DNA from: CAWKEY01 sp963848675
Lineage (GTDB): Bacteria > Pseudomonadota > Gammaproteobacteria > Methylococcales > Methylomonadaceae
Direction: 5' to 3'
Length of the DNA: 64,000 bases
Assembly: GCA_963848675.1 (NCBI GenBank)
Contig: CAWKEY010000036.1
Location: 186,001-250,000 of the forward strand
The first letter of the stretch is position 1; each line of letters begins with the position of its first letter. Below are positions 1 to 8,357 of the stretch, piece after piece. The position numbers were made by a program, and so were the translations under genes. Below the pieces are notes generated by a model. That model was not told the DNA's origin. It ran no database searches and saw only the letters and a list, made by a program, of their open reading frames with translations.

Positions 1-3000
1 TTCTAGGCGTCCGCGCACGGTTGGTGATGCGTATCCGGCGCAATTCGATGTCATCTTCTGGCGACACCACGATGTCGGTATGGGTATCAAAATCGTGGTC
101 GCTGCGGCGAAACTCGGCGCGCCCCTCGGAGAAGATTGCTTCGTAATGTTGGGAGCGTTTGAGTGCCGGTTGATAGGCGGTTGACCAAAACGTCCCGCTC
201 TCGATATCACGGATGTAGCAGAAAGTGCCCCAATGATCGCATGTGCTGTCTTCGCGCCAGCGCGTCACGGCAAGATCTTTCCAGCGGCTGTAGCCGCCGC
301 CGGCGTTCGTGACCATGACATGGTACCTGCCGTTCGACAGCAACTGCACCTCCGGTACCAGCGTGTTCGGGTTGTTGAGTACGCGCACCGGTATCTGCGG
401 TTCGCTGGAGGCCATTAGAATATCGGATACTTCGGTGGCCTGGGCATAAAAAGCCGAGGCCTTGGGAATTTTCTCCTGGAGCAGCAACAAAGTCGCCTGG
501 AACAACGGGTTGGACACAAATCGCCGCTGCATCGGACGGTCCAGCAGCAAATATGCCAGGGAGAGCAAGCTCATGCCCTGGTGATGGGCCATAAAGGATT
601 GAATGACGGCGCTGGCTTCTCCACGTCGTTGACGGGAAGGAGTGTAGTCGACGGCTTCATAAAAACCGAATGTCCCCAGCACACCGTCAGCGGCCAGTCG
701 CTGTAGATTCAGACAGGCCGCCTCAGGCTCTACCATCAACGCCATCGCCGAAGCATATGGAGCAATGACCAGATCCTCGGCAAGCCCGCGCTTGAGCCCC
801 AGACCCGGCACACCAAAGGCGTGGTACTGATAATTCAGATGCACGTCGACCGTGTTGTAGCCGGACTCCGAAATACCCCAGGGTACGCCGCGTTGCTTGC
901 CATACTCGATCTGGCGCTGCACAACCGCAGAGTAGGTCTGGTCGATCAGCGTGTTTTCATAACTCGGCATCACCAGGAGCGGCATCAAGTATTCAAACAT
1001 GGAGCCGCTCCACGACAGCAGAATGGGCTCTCCGCCGGTAGTCACCAACAGCCTTCCCAAGGCAAACCAGCTCTCTTGCGGCACTTGTTCCTGCGCAATC
1101 GCCACAAAACTGCACAACCGCGCTTCCGAAGCCAGCAGATCGTAATAACTGTTATCCCGTTGCCGCTCACTCACGTTGTAGCCGATGGCCAGCAGGCGAC
1201 GCGGCTTGTCAAACAGAAAGTCATACTCCATGCATGCGAGCTCGCCTGATTGATGGGCGAGGCGTTCGATGGCCGCAATCCGTTCAATCGCGCGGCTGCA
1301 GGCTTCATGGATGAGCGGGCGAAGCTGTATCAGCCAGTCGCGCGCTACCGGCGTCTGCTTATCCTGCAGTTGTTGGTCGATGACAGGTAGTACTTGCTCA
1401 TCAAACCGGGACAGTTCGTTGAGCGTTGGAATTCCGGCGATATCAGGGAGCTTGTCTGGCCCGCTGGGTGCGGCTGGCAATGCCAGCCACGGCGCGAGGA
1501 ACAATAGTTCATTCAAATTGGCGCGGCACTGCCGAGCCAAGGCGCGCGCCCAGCCATCGACATCGGTTTCTGAGCCAGCAGCGAAGCTGGCAGCAAACGC
1601 CTCGGCGCGGGCTGTCAGGCCGTCAAGGCATTGATGCGCTGCAGCGAGCGTAGCCGGCCGGGAATGGCAGGCGGCCTCGAGTTCGATCTTGAATTCCGTG
1701 AGCAGGGCCGGCATGACGCCCCCCGTTGCCTCCATCAAAATTCCCAGTGTATCGACAAGTCCATCAAACCATCGTAGTCCGAGAATTGGATGGTCAGGTA
1801 GTTCAAGCAGTCCGGGCCGCAAGGTCAGCAGATGTCCACCCAGGTTGCCGCTGTCTACTGTCGAAACGTACACAGGATGCAAGGGTTGCAGGGAATGGGT
1901 GTCGTACCAGTTGTAGAAGTGCCCGTTGAATTTTGCCAAGCCTGCCATTGTCCCCAGGGTATTCGCCGTACGCTCGATGAGCGCTCCGGACGAAAGGTAA
2001 CCGAAGTCGTAGGCAGACAGATTCGCGAGCAGCGCAAGCCCCATATTGGTCGGCGAGGTGCGATGAGCGACGCCGACACTGCGATACTCCTGATAGTTAT
2101 CGGGCGGCAGCCAATGATCTTCCGGCCCGACCCAGGTATCGAAGTAGCCCCAAGTCTTGCGGGATATTTTCCTGAGAAAAAATAGCTGTTCAGCGGAAAG
2201 CCGAGCCTCGCGGCGAGCGATCGGCTGACTGATCCACCAGGCGATGGCGGGCGAGACCCACCATAACACCAGGATGGGCGCAGCCAGGGCCAGCACGCCT
2301 GGCCTGGTGAGGGCCAGCGTGATGCCCGAGGTCATCGCGATCATCGGGGCAAGCCACATCAACCGGTACGAGGCCCGCAGATCGTTGCGGCCATGACGAT
2401 TGACCTCGCTGGACGGGTTCCATTCCAACAGCCGGTTATGGCTGATCAGCATCCGCCAGACCGTGCGCATGATCGCATCCAGGCTGAAGCTTGCCTCAAA
2501 AGGCAGAAAACTGAGTGTCAGTGCCGCCTGGGCGAGGCGTCCTCCCAGCGCACGCAGTTCGGCGGCGAAGTGCTGTCTTAGCAGAAGGTCGGCGGGCTTG
2601 CGAAACAAATCCAGAATGGCGGCACTCAAGGAAGGTATCAGCAGGATCGCGATGACCGCTCCGGTCCAAAGCCAGGCCGATGGCCCGAGCAGCCAGCCGG
2701 CCAGCAGAAGTAATGTCAATGCCGTAGAGGTAAGGCTGCGCCTGAGATTGTCGAAGAGCTTCCAGCGTGACAGTGCCGACAGCGGGTTGCTGTGACGGCG
2801 GTTCCCATATCTGGAAACACTCGGCAACAACCATCCGATCAGCTGCCAGTCGCCGCGAATCCAGCGCTGCTGGCGGCTGACATCGGCACTGTAACGACTT
2901 GGGTATTCTTCGTACAATTGGACGTCGCTGAGCAGCCCAGCCCTTGCATAACAACCTTCCAGAAGATCATGGCTTAGAATGCGGTTTTCGGGAAGGCGGT

Positions 3001-5233
3001 CACTGAGGGCGTGTTCGAAGGCGTCGATGTCGTAGATGCCCTTGCCTATGAACGAACCTTCACGGAACACATCCTGGTAGACGTCGGAGACAGCCCGCGT
3101 ATACGGGTCGATGCCGGGTTCTCCGCCATACAAGCGCGCATACCGCGATGGGCTCGACCCTGAGAGGCTTACGCTCACGCGTGGTTGCAGGATGCCATAG
3201 CCGGCAGTGACACGTTGCCTGGCTTCGTCGTAGCTAGGGCGATTCAGCGGATGCGCCATGGCGCCGACAAATTGACGGGCGGAATCGCGCGGTAGCTGTG
3301 TATCCGTATCCAGGGTGATGACATACTTTATATCCGACAGGATTTCCGTCGCACCGACGATGAGCGAGAAATTATCTTTTGGCCCGCCGCGCAGCAACGC
3401 ATTCAGGTCTGCAAGCTTGCCGCGTTTACGCTCGTAGCCCATCCAAATCTGTTCTCGCGGATTCCATCGGCGCGGTCGATGAAAAAGAAAGAAAGTGTCA
3501 CCTGTCGCGCCAGTATATTTTTCATTCAGTTCCTCAATTCTCGTCTTCGCCAGAAGCAGCAATGCGTCGTCCGTTGGCAGTGTTTCCATCGGTGCGTCAA
3601 GAAAATCGGTCAACAGGCCAAAGCGCAGGGAAGCGTCCCGATTGGCCAGGAACCGGACTTCCAGCGCCTCGATCAGATCCTCAATGTTCTGTGTGCTGGT
3701 CAGCAATGTCGGCACAACCACCAAGGTGTGCGAATGCGCCGGAATGCCCTCGGAAAAGTCCATGCGCGGCAGCGAATGCGGCTTGGTCAGCAAGGTCGCC
3801 AGCCAGTTCACCAATGCAACCGCCAAATGGCTGGTGGCGATGACCGAGAGCACAACCATGAGCGCAAGGCTCCAGTCCCGCAAGCCATCGCCATACGCCT
3901 TCATGACTAAGCCGCCGGTGAAACCCACGGTCAGCAAGGTGATTACGCCAACAAAGAAAAACAGAGAGAACCGGCAAACCACTCTTTGCAGAGCTTCAGC
4001 GATCGGTAAGCGCACCTCCGCTAGCCGTTCGAGGTGAGGTAATCCCTTATCAATCAAGTAAAAGCCAATATGCGCCGTCCGATCATCACTGCCTTTGGCA
4101 GCCACACCCTGCTGCGCCAGTTGGACCGCTACTCGTGCTACGTCGGCTTCGGACTGGCGCGTATGCCTGGCGATTTTTTCAACGACGTGACGGTAGCGAT
4201 CGCGGCTAGCGAAATCCATCTTGCCGTAAGCGCCACCTGGATCCTTATCCAGGATTTGTTCGACAATGCTTACAGATTCGACAAACTCGCGCCAGTCAAT
4301 CGCGCCGAGGAAGCGAAGGCTGCCGATGCTGTTGCCGATAGAAACCTGATCTGCGGCCTGTTGCTGATTTTCCGATTGCACCAAACGCTCAATCGTCAGG
4401 TGCGACTCGGCAAGCAACTGCTCGATCCAGGTCAGCGGCAAGGCCAAAGCGGAGCTTTGCCCTTGCAGGCGGCGTGCAAATTCGGAAACGAATGGGGTCG
4501 TCATCGGCGGGTTCGAGCGCGCCATGTCCGAGATAACCAGAATCAGACTCTTCGGATCCTTCTCGGCGATTTCTATCATCTGATTGGCCCAAAAGTCGGC
4601 CAAGTCCTTGTCGATTCTGCCAGCGGCAATACGGGCGGCAATGCGCCTGAGGTTCTCGATCAGTGCCAGACGCAGCATGATAGGAATGGCCCACAATTCA
4701 CCTAACTTGAGGGGAGTGATAGTTTGGTAAGCAGCCACAAAACGGCTGAGAATTTCCGGATCTACCCGCCCATCGCCGTGCGCAATGACCTCCAGTGCAA
4801 TATCATAAACGCGCGGAAGTCCAGACGAAGGGCCGCTCGACAAACGCGGCAATTCCCGGCTATAGCCTTTGGGCAAGTGCCGCTTGGCCGTGCGAATCTG
4901 CTCATCGATCAAATAAAAGTTATCGAGCAGCCATTCTCCGGCCGGAGTGAGCCGGCAGTTTACGCTGACTGTAGCCGTCAACACGCGCGAGCACTCTACG
5001 AGCACGTTTTCATTATCCGACAGCCTGGCCAGAAGCTGATCCGGAACAGCATTTTTGCTCAACTGGTGCGCGCTCGCCAACGTTATGCCATGGCGTTCCA
5101 TCTGATCGGCGCTGAAAAGTTCAGCCCTTAACGGCGGCTGCTCTTTTAATTGGTCTCGTAATGCACTGATCCTGAGAAATCTGGCGCCCCATTCAAGAAG
5201 ACTACCGAAATGGGTCTTGCTGTTCGTTTTCAT
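1..5233 (-). CDS. ndvB: Cyclic beta-1,2-glucan synthase (NdvB-like), C-terminus beyond the window
   Basis: Reading leftward from ATG at 5233, one frame stays open to base 1, about 1,744 codons, and continues past the edge. Sampled points near 5200, 3000, 2100 and 50 are all in this frame and match the family. Seen: an N-terminal region, a glycosyltransferase part with a DTDTQLP motif (about 3310) and GSFIGKGIYD (about 3060), hydrophobic segments at 2200-2750, the glucoamylase-like domain opening WGYFDTWVGPEDHW (about 2150), and the start of the GH94 phosphorylase-like domain (VSPEDDIELRR, about 60). Known for the family: inner-membrane synthesis of cyclic periplasmic glucans used in osmoadaptation, about 2,800 residues in full. 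It lies downstream of two small membrane genes and a strong hairpin, same strand. Confidence 0.93.
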   Translation of the reverse strand, partial: MKTNSKTHFGSLLEWGARFLRISALRDQLKEQPPLRAELFSADQMERHGITLASAHQLSKNAVPDQLLARLSDNENVLVECSRVLTATVSVNCRLTPAGEWLLDNFYLIDEQIRTAKRHLPKGYSRELPRLSSGPSSGLPRVYDIALEVIAHGDGRVDPEILSRFVAAYQTITPLKLGELWAIPIMLRLALIENLRRIAARIAAGRIDKDLADFWANQMIEIAEKDPKSLILVISDMARSNPPMTTPFVSEFARRLQGQSSALALPLTWIEQLLAESHLTIERLVQSENQQQAADQVSIGNSIGSLRFLGAIDWREFVESVSIVEQILDKDPGGAYGKMDFASRDRYRHVVEKIARHTRQSEADVARVAVQLAQQGVAAKGSDDRTAHIGFYLIDKGLPHLERLAEVRLPIAEALQRVVCRFSLFFFVGVITLLTVGFTGGLVMKAYGDGLRDWSLALMVVLSVIATSHLAVALVNWLATLLTKPHSLPRMDFSEGIPAHSHTLVVVPTLLTSTQNIEDLIEALEVRFLANRDASLRFGLLTDFLDAPMETLPTDDALLLLAKTRIEELNEKYTGATGDTFFLFHRPRRWNPREQIWMGYERKRGKLADLNALLRGGPKDNFSLIVGATEILSDIKYVITLDTDTQLPRDSARQFVGAMAHPLNRPSYDEARQRVTAGYGILQPRVSVSLSGSSPSRYARLYGGEPGIDPYTRAVSDVYQDVFREGSFIGKGIYDIDAFEHALSDRLPENRILSHDLLEGCYARAGLLSDVQLYEEYPSRYSADVSRQQRWIRGDWQLIGWLLPSVSRYGNRRHSNPLSALSRWKLFDNLRRSLTSTALTLLLLAGWLLGPSAWLWTGAVIAILLIPSLSAAILDLFRKPADLLLRQHFAAELRALGGRLAQAALTLSFLPFEASFSLDAIMRTVWRMLISHNRLLEWNPSSEVNRHGRNDLRASYRLMWLAPMIAMTSGITLALTRPGVLALAAPILVLWWVSPAIAWWISQPIARREARLSAEQLFFLRKISRKTWGYFDTWVGPEDHWLPPDNYQEYRSVGVAHRTSPTNMGLALLANLSAYDFGYLSSGALIERTANTLGTMAGLAKFNGHFYNWYDTHSLQPLHPVYVSTVDSGNLGGHLLTLRPGLLELPDHPILGLRWFDGLVDTLGILMEATGGVMPALLTEFKIELEAACHSRPATLAAAHQCLDGLTARAEAFAASFAAGSETDVDGWARALARQCRANLNELLFLAPWLALPAAPSGPDKLPDIAGIPTLNELSRFDEQVLPVIDQQLQDKQTPVARDWLIQLRPLIHEACSRAIERIAAIERLAHQSGELACMEYDFLFDKPRRLLAIGYNVSERQRDNSYYDLLASEARLCSFVAIAQEQVPQESWFALGRLLVTTGGEPILLSWSGSMFEYLMPLLVMPSYENTLIDQTYSAVVQRQIEYGKQRGVPWGISESGYNTVDVHLNYQYHAFGVPGLGLKRGLAEDLVIAPYASAMALMVEPEAACLNLQRLAADGVLGTFGFYEAVDYTPSRQRRGEASAVIQSFMAHHQGMSLLSLAYLLLDRPMQRRFVSNPLFQATLLLLQEKIPKASAFYAQATEVSDILMASSEPQIPVRVLNNPNTLVPEVQLLSNGRYHVMVTNAGGGYSRWKDLAVTRWREDSTCDHWGTFCYIRDIESGTFWSTAYQPALKRSQHYEAIFSEGRAEFRRSDHDFDTHTDIVVSPEDDIELRRIRITNRARTPR

Positions 5234-5352
5234 TGTGAGTCTCTTGTTGGGAGTGGCAGAACGAAAAGCCGTCCTCACAGAAAGCAGCAACTTGTGGCGG
5301 TTATTTTCGATGGATGAGTAAAGTCAGCTTGCTGTGCCGGAAAAAAGTTGGC

Positions 5353-5400
5353 AGCGCAGGTGCAGGCGCACGATGGATATCGTGCGCCTGCACCTGCGCT
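5353..5400. repeat. Perfect long hairpin between DUF3309 gene and ndvB
   Basis: Two 22-bp perfectly complementary arms (5353-5374 and 5379-5400) enclose a GGAT loop. There is no T tract on either side, so a simple Rho-independent terminator is not indicated. On the minus strand it falls after the DUF3309 stop and about 120 bp before the ndvB start, so it could act in the ndvB leader or protect the upstream message. Confidence 0.85.
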
Positions 5401-5443
5401 TCGCTGCGTTCAGCACATCCTGTGACCCTGTAGTTTTGCGGGG

Positions 5444-5602
5444 CTAGATTATGCCCAATAAGACCAGGATCAGTAAGATGATTAAAATGGTCCCGAGTCC
5501 ACCGCTGGGGCCATAACCCCAGCCCCGGCTATGCGGCCAGACCGGAATGACACCAACAAGCATCAGGAGAAGAATGACGAGTAAGATTGTACCTAGTGAC
5601 AT
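5444..5602 (-). CDS. DUF3309-type small membrane protein, 52 aa
   Basis: ATG at 5602 opens a 52-codon frame ending in TAG at 5444-5446. The product is two hydrophobic stretches (SLGTILLVILLLMLVG and LGTILIILLILVLLGII) around a short Trp/Gly/Pro-rich turn, typical of the DUF3309 family. Function is unknown; relatives are tiny inner-membrane proteins often seen beside stress genes. It follows the DUF3096 gene (start 5815, stop 5684) with 81 bp between, so the two are probably one transcript under the palindromic site at 5873. Confidence 0.75.
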   Translation of the reverse strand: MSLGTILLVILLLMLVGVIPVWPHSRGWGYGPSGGLGTILIILLILVLLGII

Positions 5603-5683
5603 GATAGTACTCCTGGTGGAGAAAAAAGTTAAACTAAAGACTATTCAAACTACGCGTGGCCTTGGTCATTGAGAAACATCCCA

Positions 5684-5815
5684 TCAATTGTGCATGAGTC
5701 CCAAAATACCCACGACGATCAAATACACGGCCACGAAATAATTTAAAAACCTCGGCACTACCAAAATTAAAATTCCTATCACTAGTGCCAGTACGGGTTG
5801 AATCGCGATATTCAT
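5684..5815 (-). CDS. DUF3096-type small membrane protein, 43 aa
   Basis: ATG at 5815 is preceded by AAAGGAG about 7 bases away. The 43-residue product (begins MNIAIQPVLALVIGILILVV, ends in IVVGILGLMHN) has two hydrophobic helices around a central Pro-Arg, as in the DUF3096 family. Function is unknown. A decayed second copy lies at 19140-19275 together with the same upstream palindrome. The intact palindrome is 57 bp upstream of this start. Confidence 0.78.
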   Translation of the reverse strand: MNIAIQPVLALVIGILILVVPRFLNYFVAVYLIVVGILGLMHN

Positions 5816-5872
5816 GTCAGCTCTCCTTTGGTTAATGTGAAAAACAGTCTATCGGGAAGAACGGACGTAGTC

Positions 5873-5888
5873 TGTACGCTATCGTACA
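5873..5888. promoter_or_regulatory. Palindromic site 1 (TGTACG-CTAT-CGTACA)
   Basis: Perfect 6-4-6 palindrome with GTC on the left flank, 57 bp upstream of the DUF3096 start. It is one of 16 copies found by eye in the window; the regulator is not known. Confidence 0.7.
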
Positions 5889-6011
5889 TAGAGCCGCTGT
5901 CGGCGATACCTTGAACCCGGCCCTCGGGCAAGGCCGCCTTCGGCTCATTTGAATTTGGAAGCGGCAACCCGTTAGACCTTTCTGTAAACGTCCAACAGCT
6001 CCACCTGTGTA

Positions 6012-6150
6012 ACAGCCCATTGAGTCGATTAGTGAATACATAACCCGTAGTGCCCTGCACCGGCCAGCTACTGCGCAAATCCTCGTCTGCCGCCAGAATT
6101 ATTTCTACCACCAGATAGGGCGCACGCCCGGCGCGGTTGCAGTGCTCGAG
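6012..6150 (-). pseudogene. Fragment of treY (malto-oligosyltrehalose synthase)
   Basis: The minus strand here encodes EHCNRAGRAPYLVVEIILAA followed by DEDLRSSWPVQGTTGYVFTN. This is nearly the same as TreY residues 370-410 encoded at 12102-12240, including the region of the catalytic acid. Only about 140 bp of homology remains; the surrounding frame (5812-6225) is otherwise unrelated to TreY and not a plausible protein. It is best read as a duplicated and decayed scrap of the neighbouring treY. It lies just upstream of palindromic site 1 and marks the left edge of the trehalose operon. Confidence 0.85.
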
Positions 6151-6296
6151 CACGAACTTAAACCGCTCCAGCACCCAGTCCAGTAATCTAGCGCGATACC
6201 CGCCGCCCGCCCAAATCAGACGCAAGTGCTTGCAACTGTCGGAGAGGGCTGATTCTGATTGATGTTCTAGCTAGTTATACTAAATCTGACGTAGAT

Positions 6297-8357
6297 TTAA
6301 CCACTCTTGTGGTTTTCAGCTACCTTCACCCAGGCGCGAAGGATCTCGGCTACGCTCCATGCCTGAGCGATACAGCCTCGCGGGGTGAATAAGCCTTCGG
6401 CATCGAAAACTTCGCTGACGGAGCCGATACAGGCTTCATGCAAATGTCTCTCCAATAATTGATCAAGAAAGTCGCGGGCGTCTTTTCGCTCTCCGGGATA
6501 AACGCGTAACCAGGCATCGGTGTAGGGTCCCAGTAGCCAGGGCCAGACAGTGCCTTGATGATAAGCGGCATCGCGGGTGCGAAGATCGCCATGATAATCG
6601 GCTTTATAATCGGGATGATCCGGGGACAATGTCCGCAGCCCCACGGGCGTCAACAGCCGGTCTTTGAGATTCTGAAATACGGATTGCCAATGCGCTTGAT
6701 CCAATACCGGATGGGATAGCGATAAAGCGAACAATTGATTGGGCCGGCACGCCGGGTCGTTTTTACCGTTTTCACCGTCGACCACATCATACAGGTGTCC
6801 TGTCTCTGCATTCCAAAACCGTTGATTGAAGCTAAGCCGGGTGACATCGGCGCGCTTTGCAATCTCGATTACGCTTGAGCTTAGGTCTTCCTCCTGCATC
6901 CATTTTTCCATAAGGCGCAGCGCGTTGTACCACAAGGCGTTGATTTCAACCGCTTTGCCGCGACGCGGTGTAACAACCCAATCACCCATCTTGGCATCCA
7001 TCCACGTCAACGCGTAACGCGGATCGTTCTGGATCAGCAGACCGTCGCCGGGATCGCAATGAATACCGAAGCGCGTGCCCCGAATGTGATGGTCAATGAT
7101 ATCCAACAGCTTGGGCAGCAATTCCCTGAGCAAACTCCGATCTCCGGTAATCTCGATATAACGATTTAGCGCATGGAAAAACCAGAGTGTCGCATCGGCG
7201 GTATAATACACGCCCTCGCTTTCACCTTCCGGAAACATATTGGGGATGAGGCCGTCACGCAGATGATGGGCAAAAGTACGCAGAATATGTCCCGCCTCGA
7301 TATGCCGTCCTGTCGTCAGCGTCAGGCCCTCCAGGCTGATCATGGTGTCCCGTCCCCAATCGGTAAACCAATGGTAACCGGCAATAATGGTTCGCACATC
7401 TCCGCCGGTTGCACGGATACGCGTCGTTTCGGCAACCCGCTCGATCGGCGCGATAATAAACTGATCGGCTGCCAGCACCAACTGCCTGGCCAAGCCTGTA
7501 TTCACTTCCGGACGCGCCGCCGCCAGTAAACGTCGACGCCGCTCCAGTTCGGCCTGGAATGTCTCTGCGGGAGACAGCGCCATGATGCTTTCCCAGCTTT
7601 CCGAAGAAGCTATCAAGGTGACATCTTTACCGGCAGCAAGATCAACGCGAAAGTAACCGGGGCTCCACAGATTACCCTGAGCTTCATAGCCTCTTTGTTC
7701 CTCTATACGGTAAAGAATGTCGCTAAAGCGTTTGGCTTCAATCGTAAATGCCGGGTTCTCGCCATCGACGTAAAGACGTAAGGGGGGAATTGGAAACCCT
7801 TGAATTTCTAATCGTCCGGCAGAGGCTTTAAGATCGTAGGAATCCATGGGTAGTCCTTCGGCCAAAGAAGCATCATGGCGACGAAAATGCACGGCTACGC
7901 GAATCTTAAGCCTTACCGGCCCTGTTCCTGAAACCAGGCGATACCCCACATGAACCGTATTGGTCATATAAGGCATCAGTATCGATTTTTCAATCACATG
8001 GTTTGCCAGTTCATAGCGCCATACCGGCAACCCGGATTCCAGGCGAAATTCGCGCAGACTGGACATACCGTGTAGATCGACCGATCCGTCCGCCAATTCG
8101 ATTCCGCCTATTTTCTGGCTGCTGCCTTCAGGAAACCGGACCAACTCACTGAGTTGATTAAGCATCACGTAGCGGCCTTGAGGATCGGAAAGCGAAGCGG
8201 TTAAAAGGCTGTGGAAACGGCGGGTGGGAACGCCCGAGATCGTTCCGGACGCATAGCCGCCAAGACCGTTCGTGACTAACCATTCGTGTTTTAGTAACTC
8301 TTCCTGTTCGGCAGGATCCCCAGTCCACTTGGTTTTAATAACAAAATCACTATTCAT
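6297..8357 (-). CDS. Amylo-alpha-1,6-glucosidase (GDE-type glycogen debranching enzyme)
   Basis: The start MNSDFVIK at 8357 is chosen over an ATG 14 codons upstream because AAAGGAGAG stands just before it and it overlaps the treZ stop by 8 bp, a translational coupling. The 686-residue product has the GDE N-terminal domain (WLVTNGLGGYASGT, about residues 28-41) and the C-terminal (alpha/alpha)6 domain with FTDWGRDTMISLEGLTL (about 341-357). The family removes alpha-1,6-linked glucose from glycogen. As the last gene of the trehalose operon it complements glgX by freeing branched glucan for TreY/TreZ. The stop lies about 60 bp from the end of the spurious frame carrying the treY fragment. Confidence 0.9.
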   Translation of the reverse strand: MNSDFVIKTKWTGDPAEQEELLKHEWLVTNGLGGYASGTISGVPTRRFHSLLTASLSDPQGRYVMLNQLSELVRFPEGSSQKIGGIELADGSVDLHGMSSLREFRLESGLPVWRYELANHVIEKSILMPYMTNTVHVGYRLVSGTGPVRLKIRVAVHFRRHDASLAEGLPMDSYDLKASAGRLEIQGFPIPPLRLYVDGENPAFTIEAKRFSDILYRIEEQRGYEAQGNLWSPGYFRVDLAAGKDVTLIASSESWESIMALSPAETFQAELERRRRLLAAARPEVNTGLARQLVLAADQFIIAPIERVAETTRIRATGGDVRTIIAGYHWFTDWGRDTMISLEGLTLTTGRHIEAGHILRTFAHHLRDGLIPNMFPEGESEGVYYTADATLWFFHALNRYIEITGDRSLLRELLPKLLDIIDHHIRGTRFGIHCDPGDGLLIQNDPRYALTWMDAKMGDWVVTPRRGKAVEINALWYNALRLMEKWMQEEDLSSSVIEIAKRADVTRLSFNQRFWNAETGHLYDVVDGENGKNDPACRPNQLFALSLSHPVLDQAHWQSVFQNLKDRLLTPVGLRTLSPDHPDYKADYHGDLRTRDAAYHQGTVWPWLLGPYTDAWLRVYPGERKDARDFLDQLLERHLHEACIGSVSEVFDAEGLFTPRGCIAQAWSVAEILRAWVKVAENHKSG

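Noticed and set aside
821..5131. Several plus-strand frames (for example 4070-4705, 3495-4037)
   Set aside because: All lie opposite the continuous NdvB frame, which was checked at several points.
5812..6225. Whole 137-codon frame containing the treY scrap as a gene
   Set aside because: Only about 45 codons match TreY; the rest covers a palindrome and non-coding leader.
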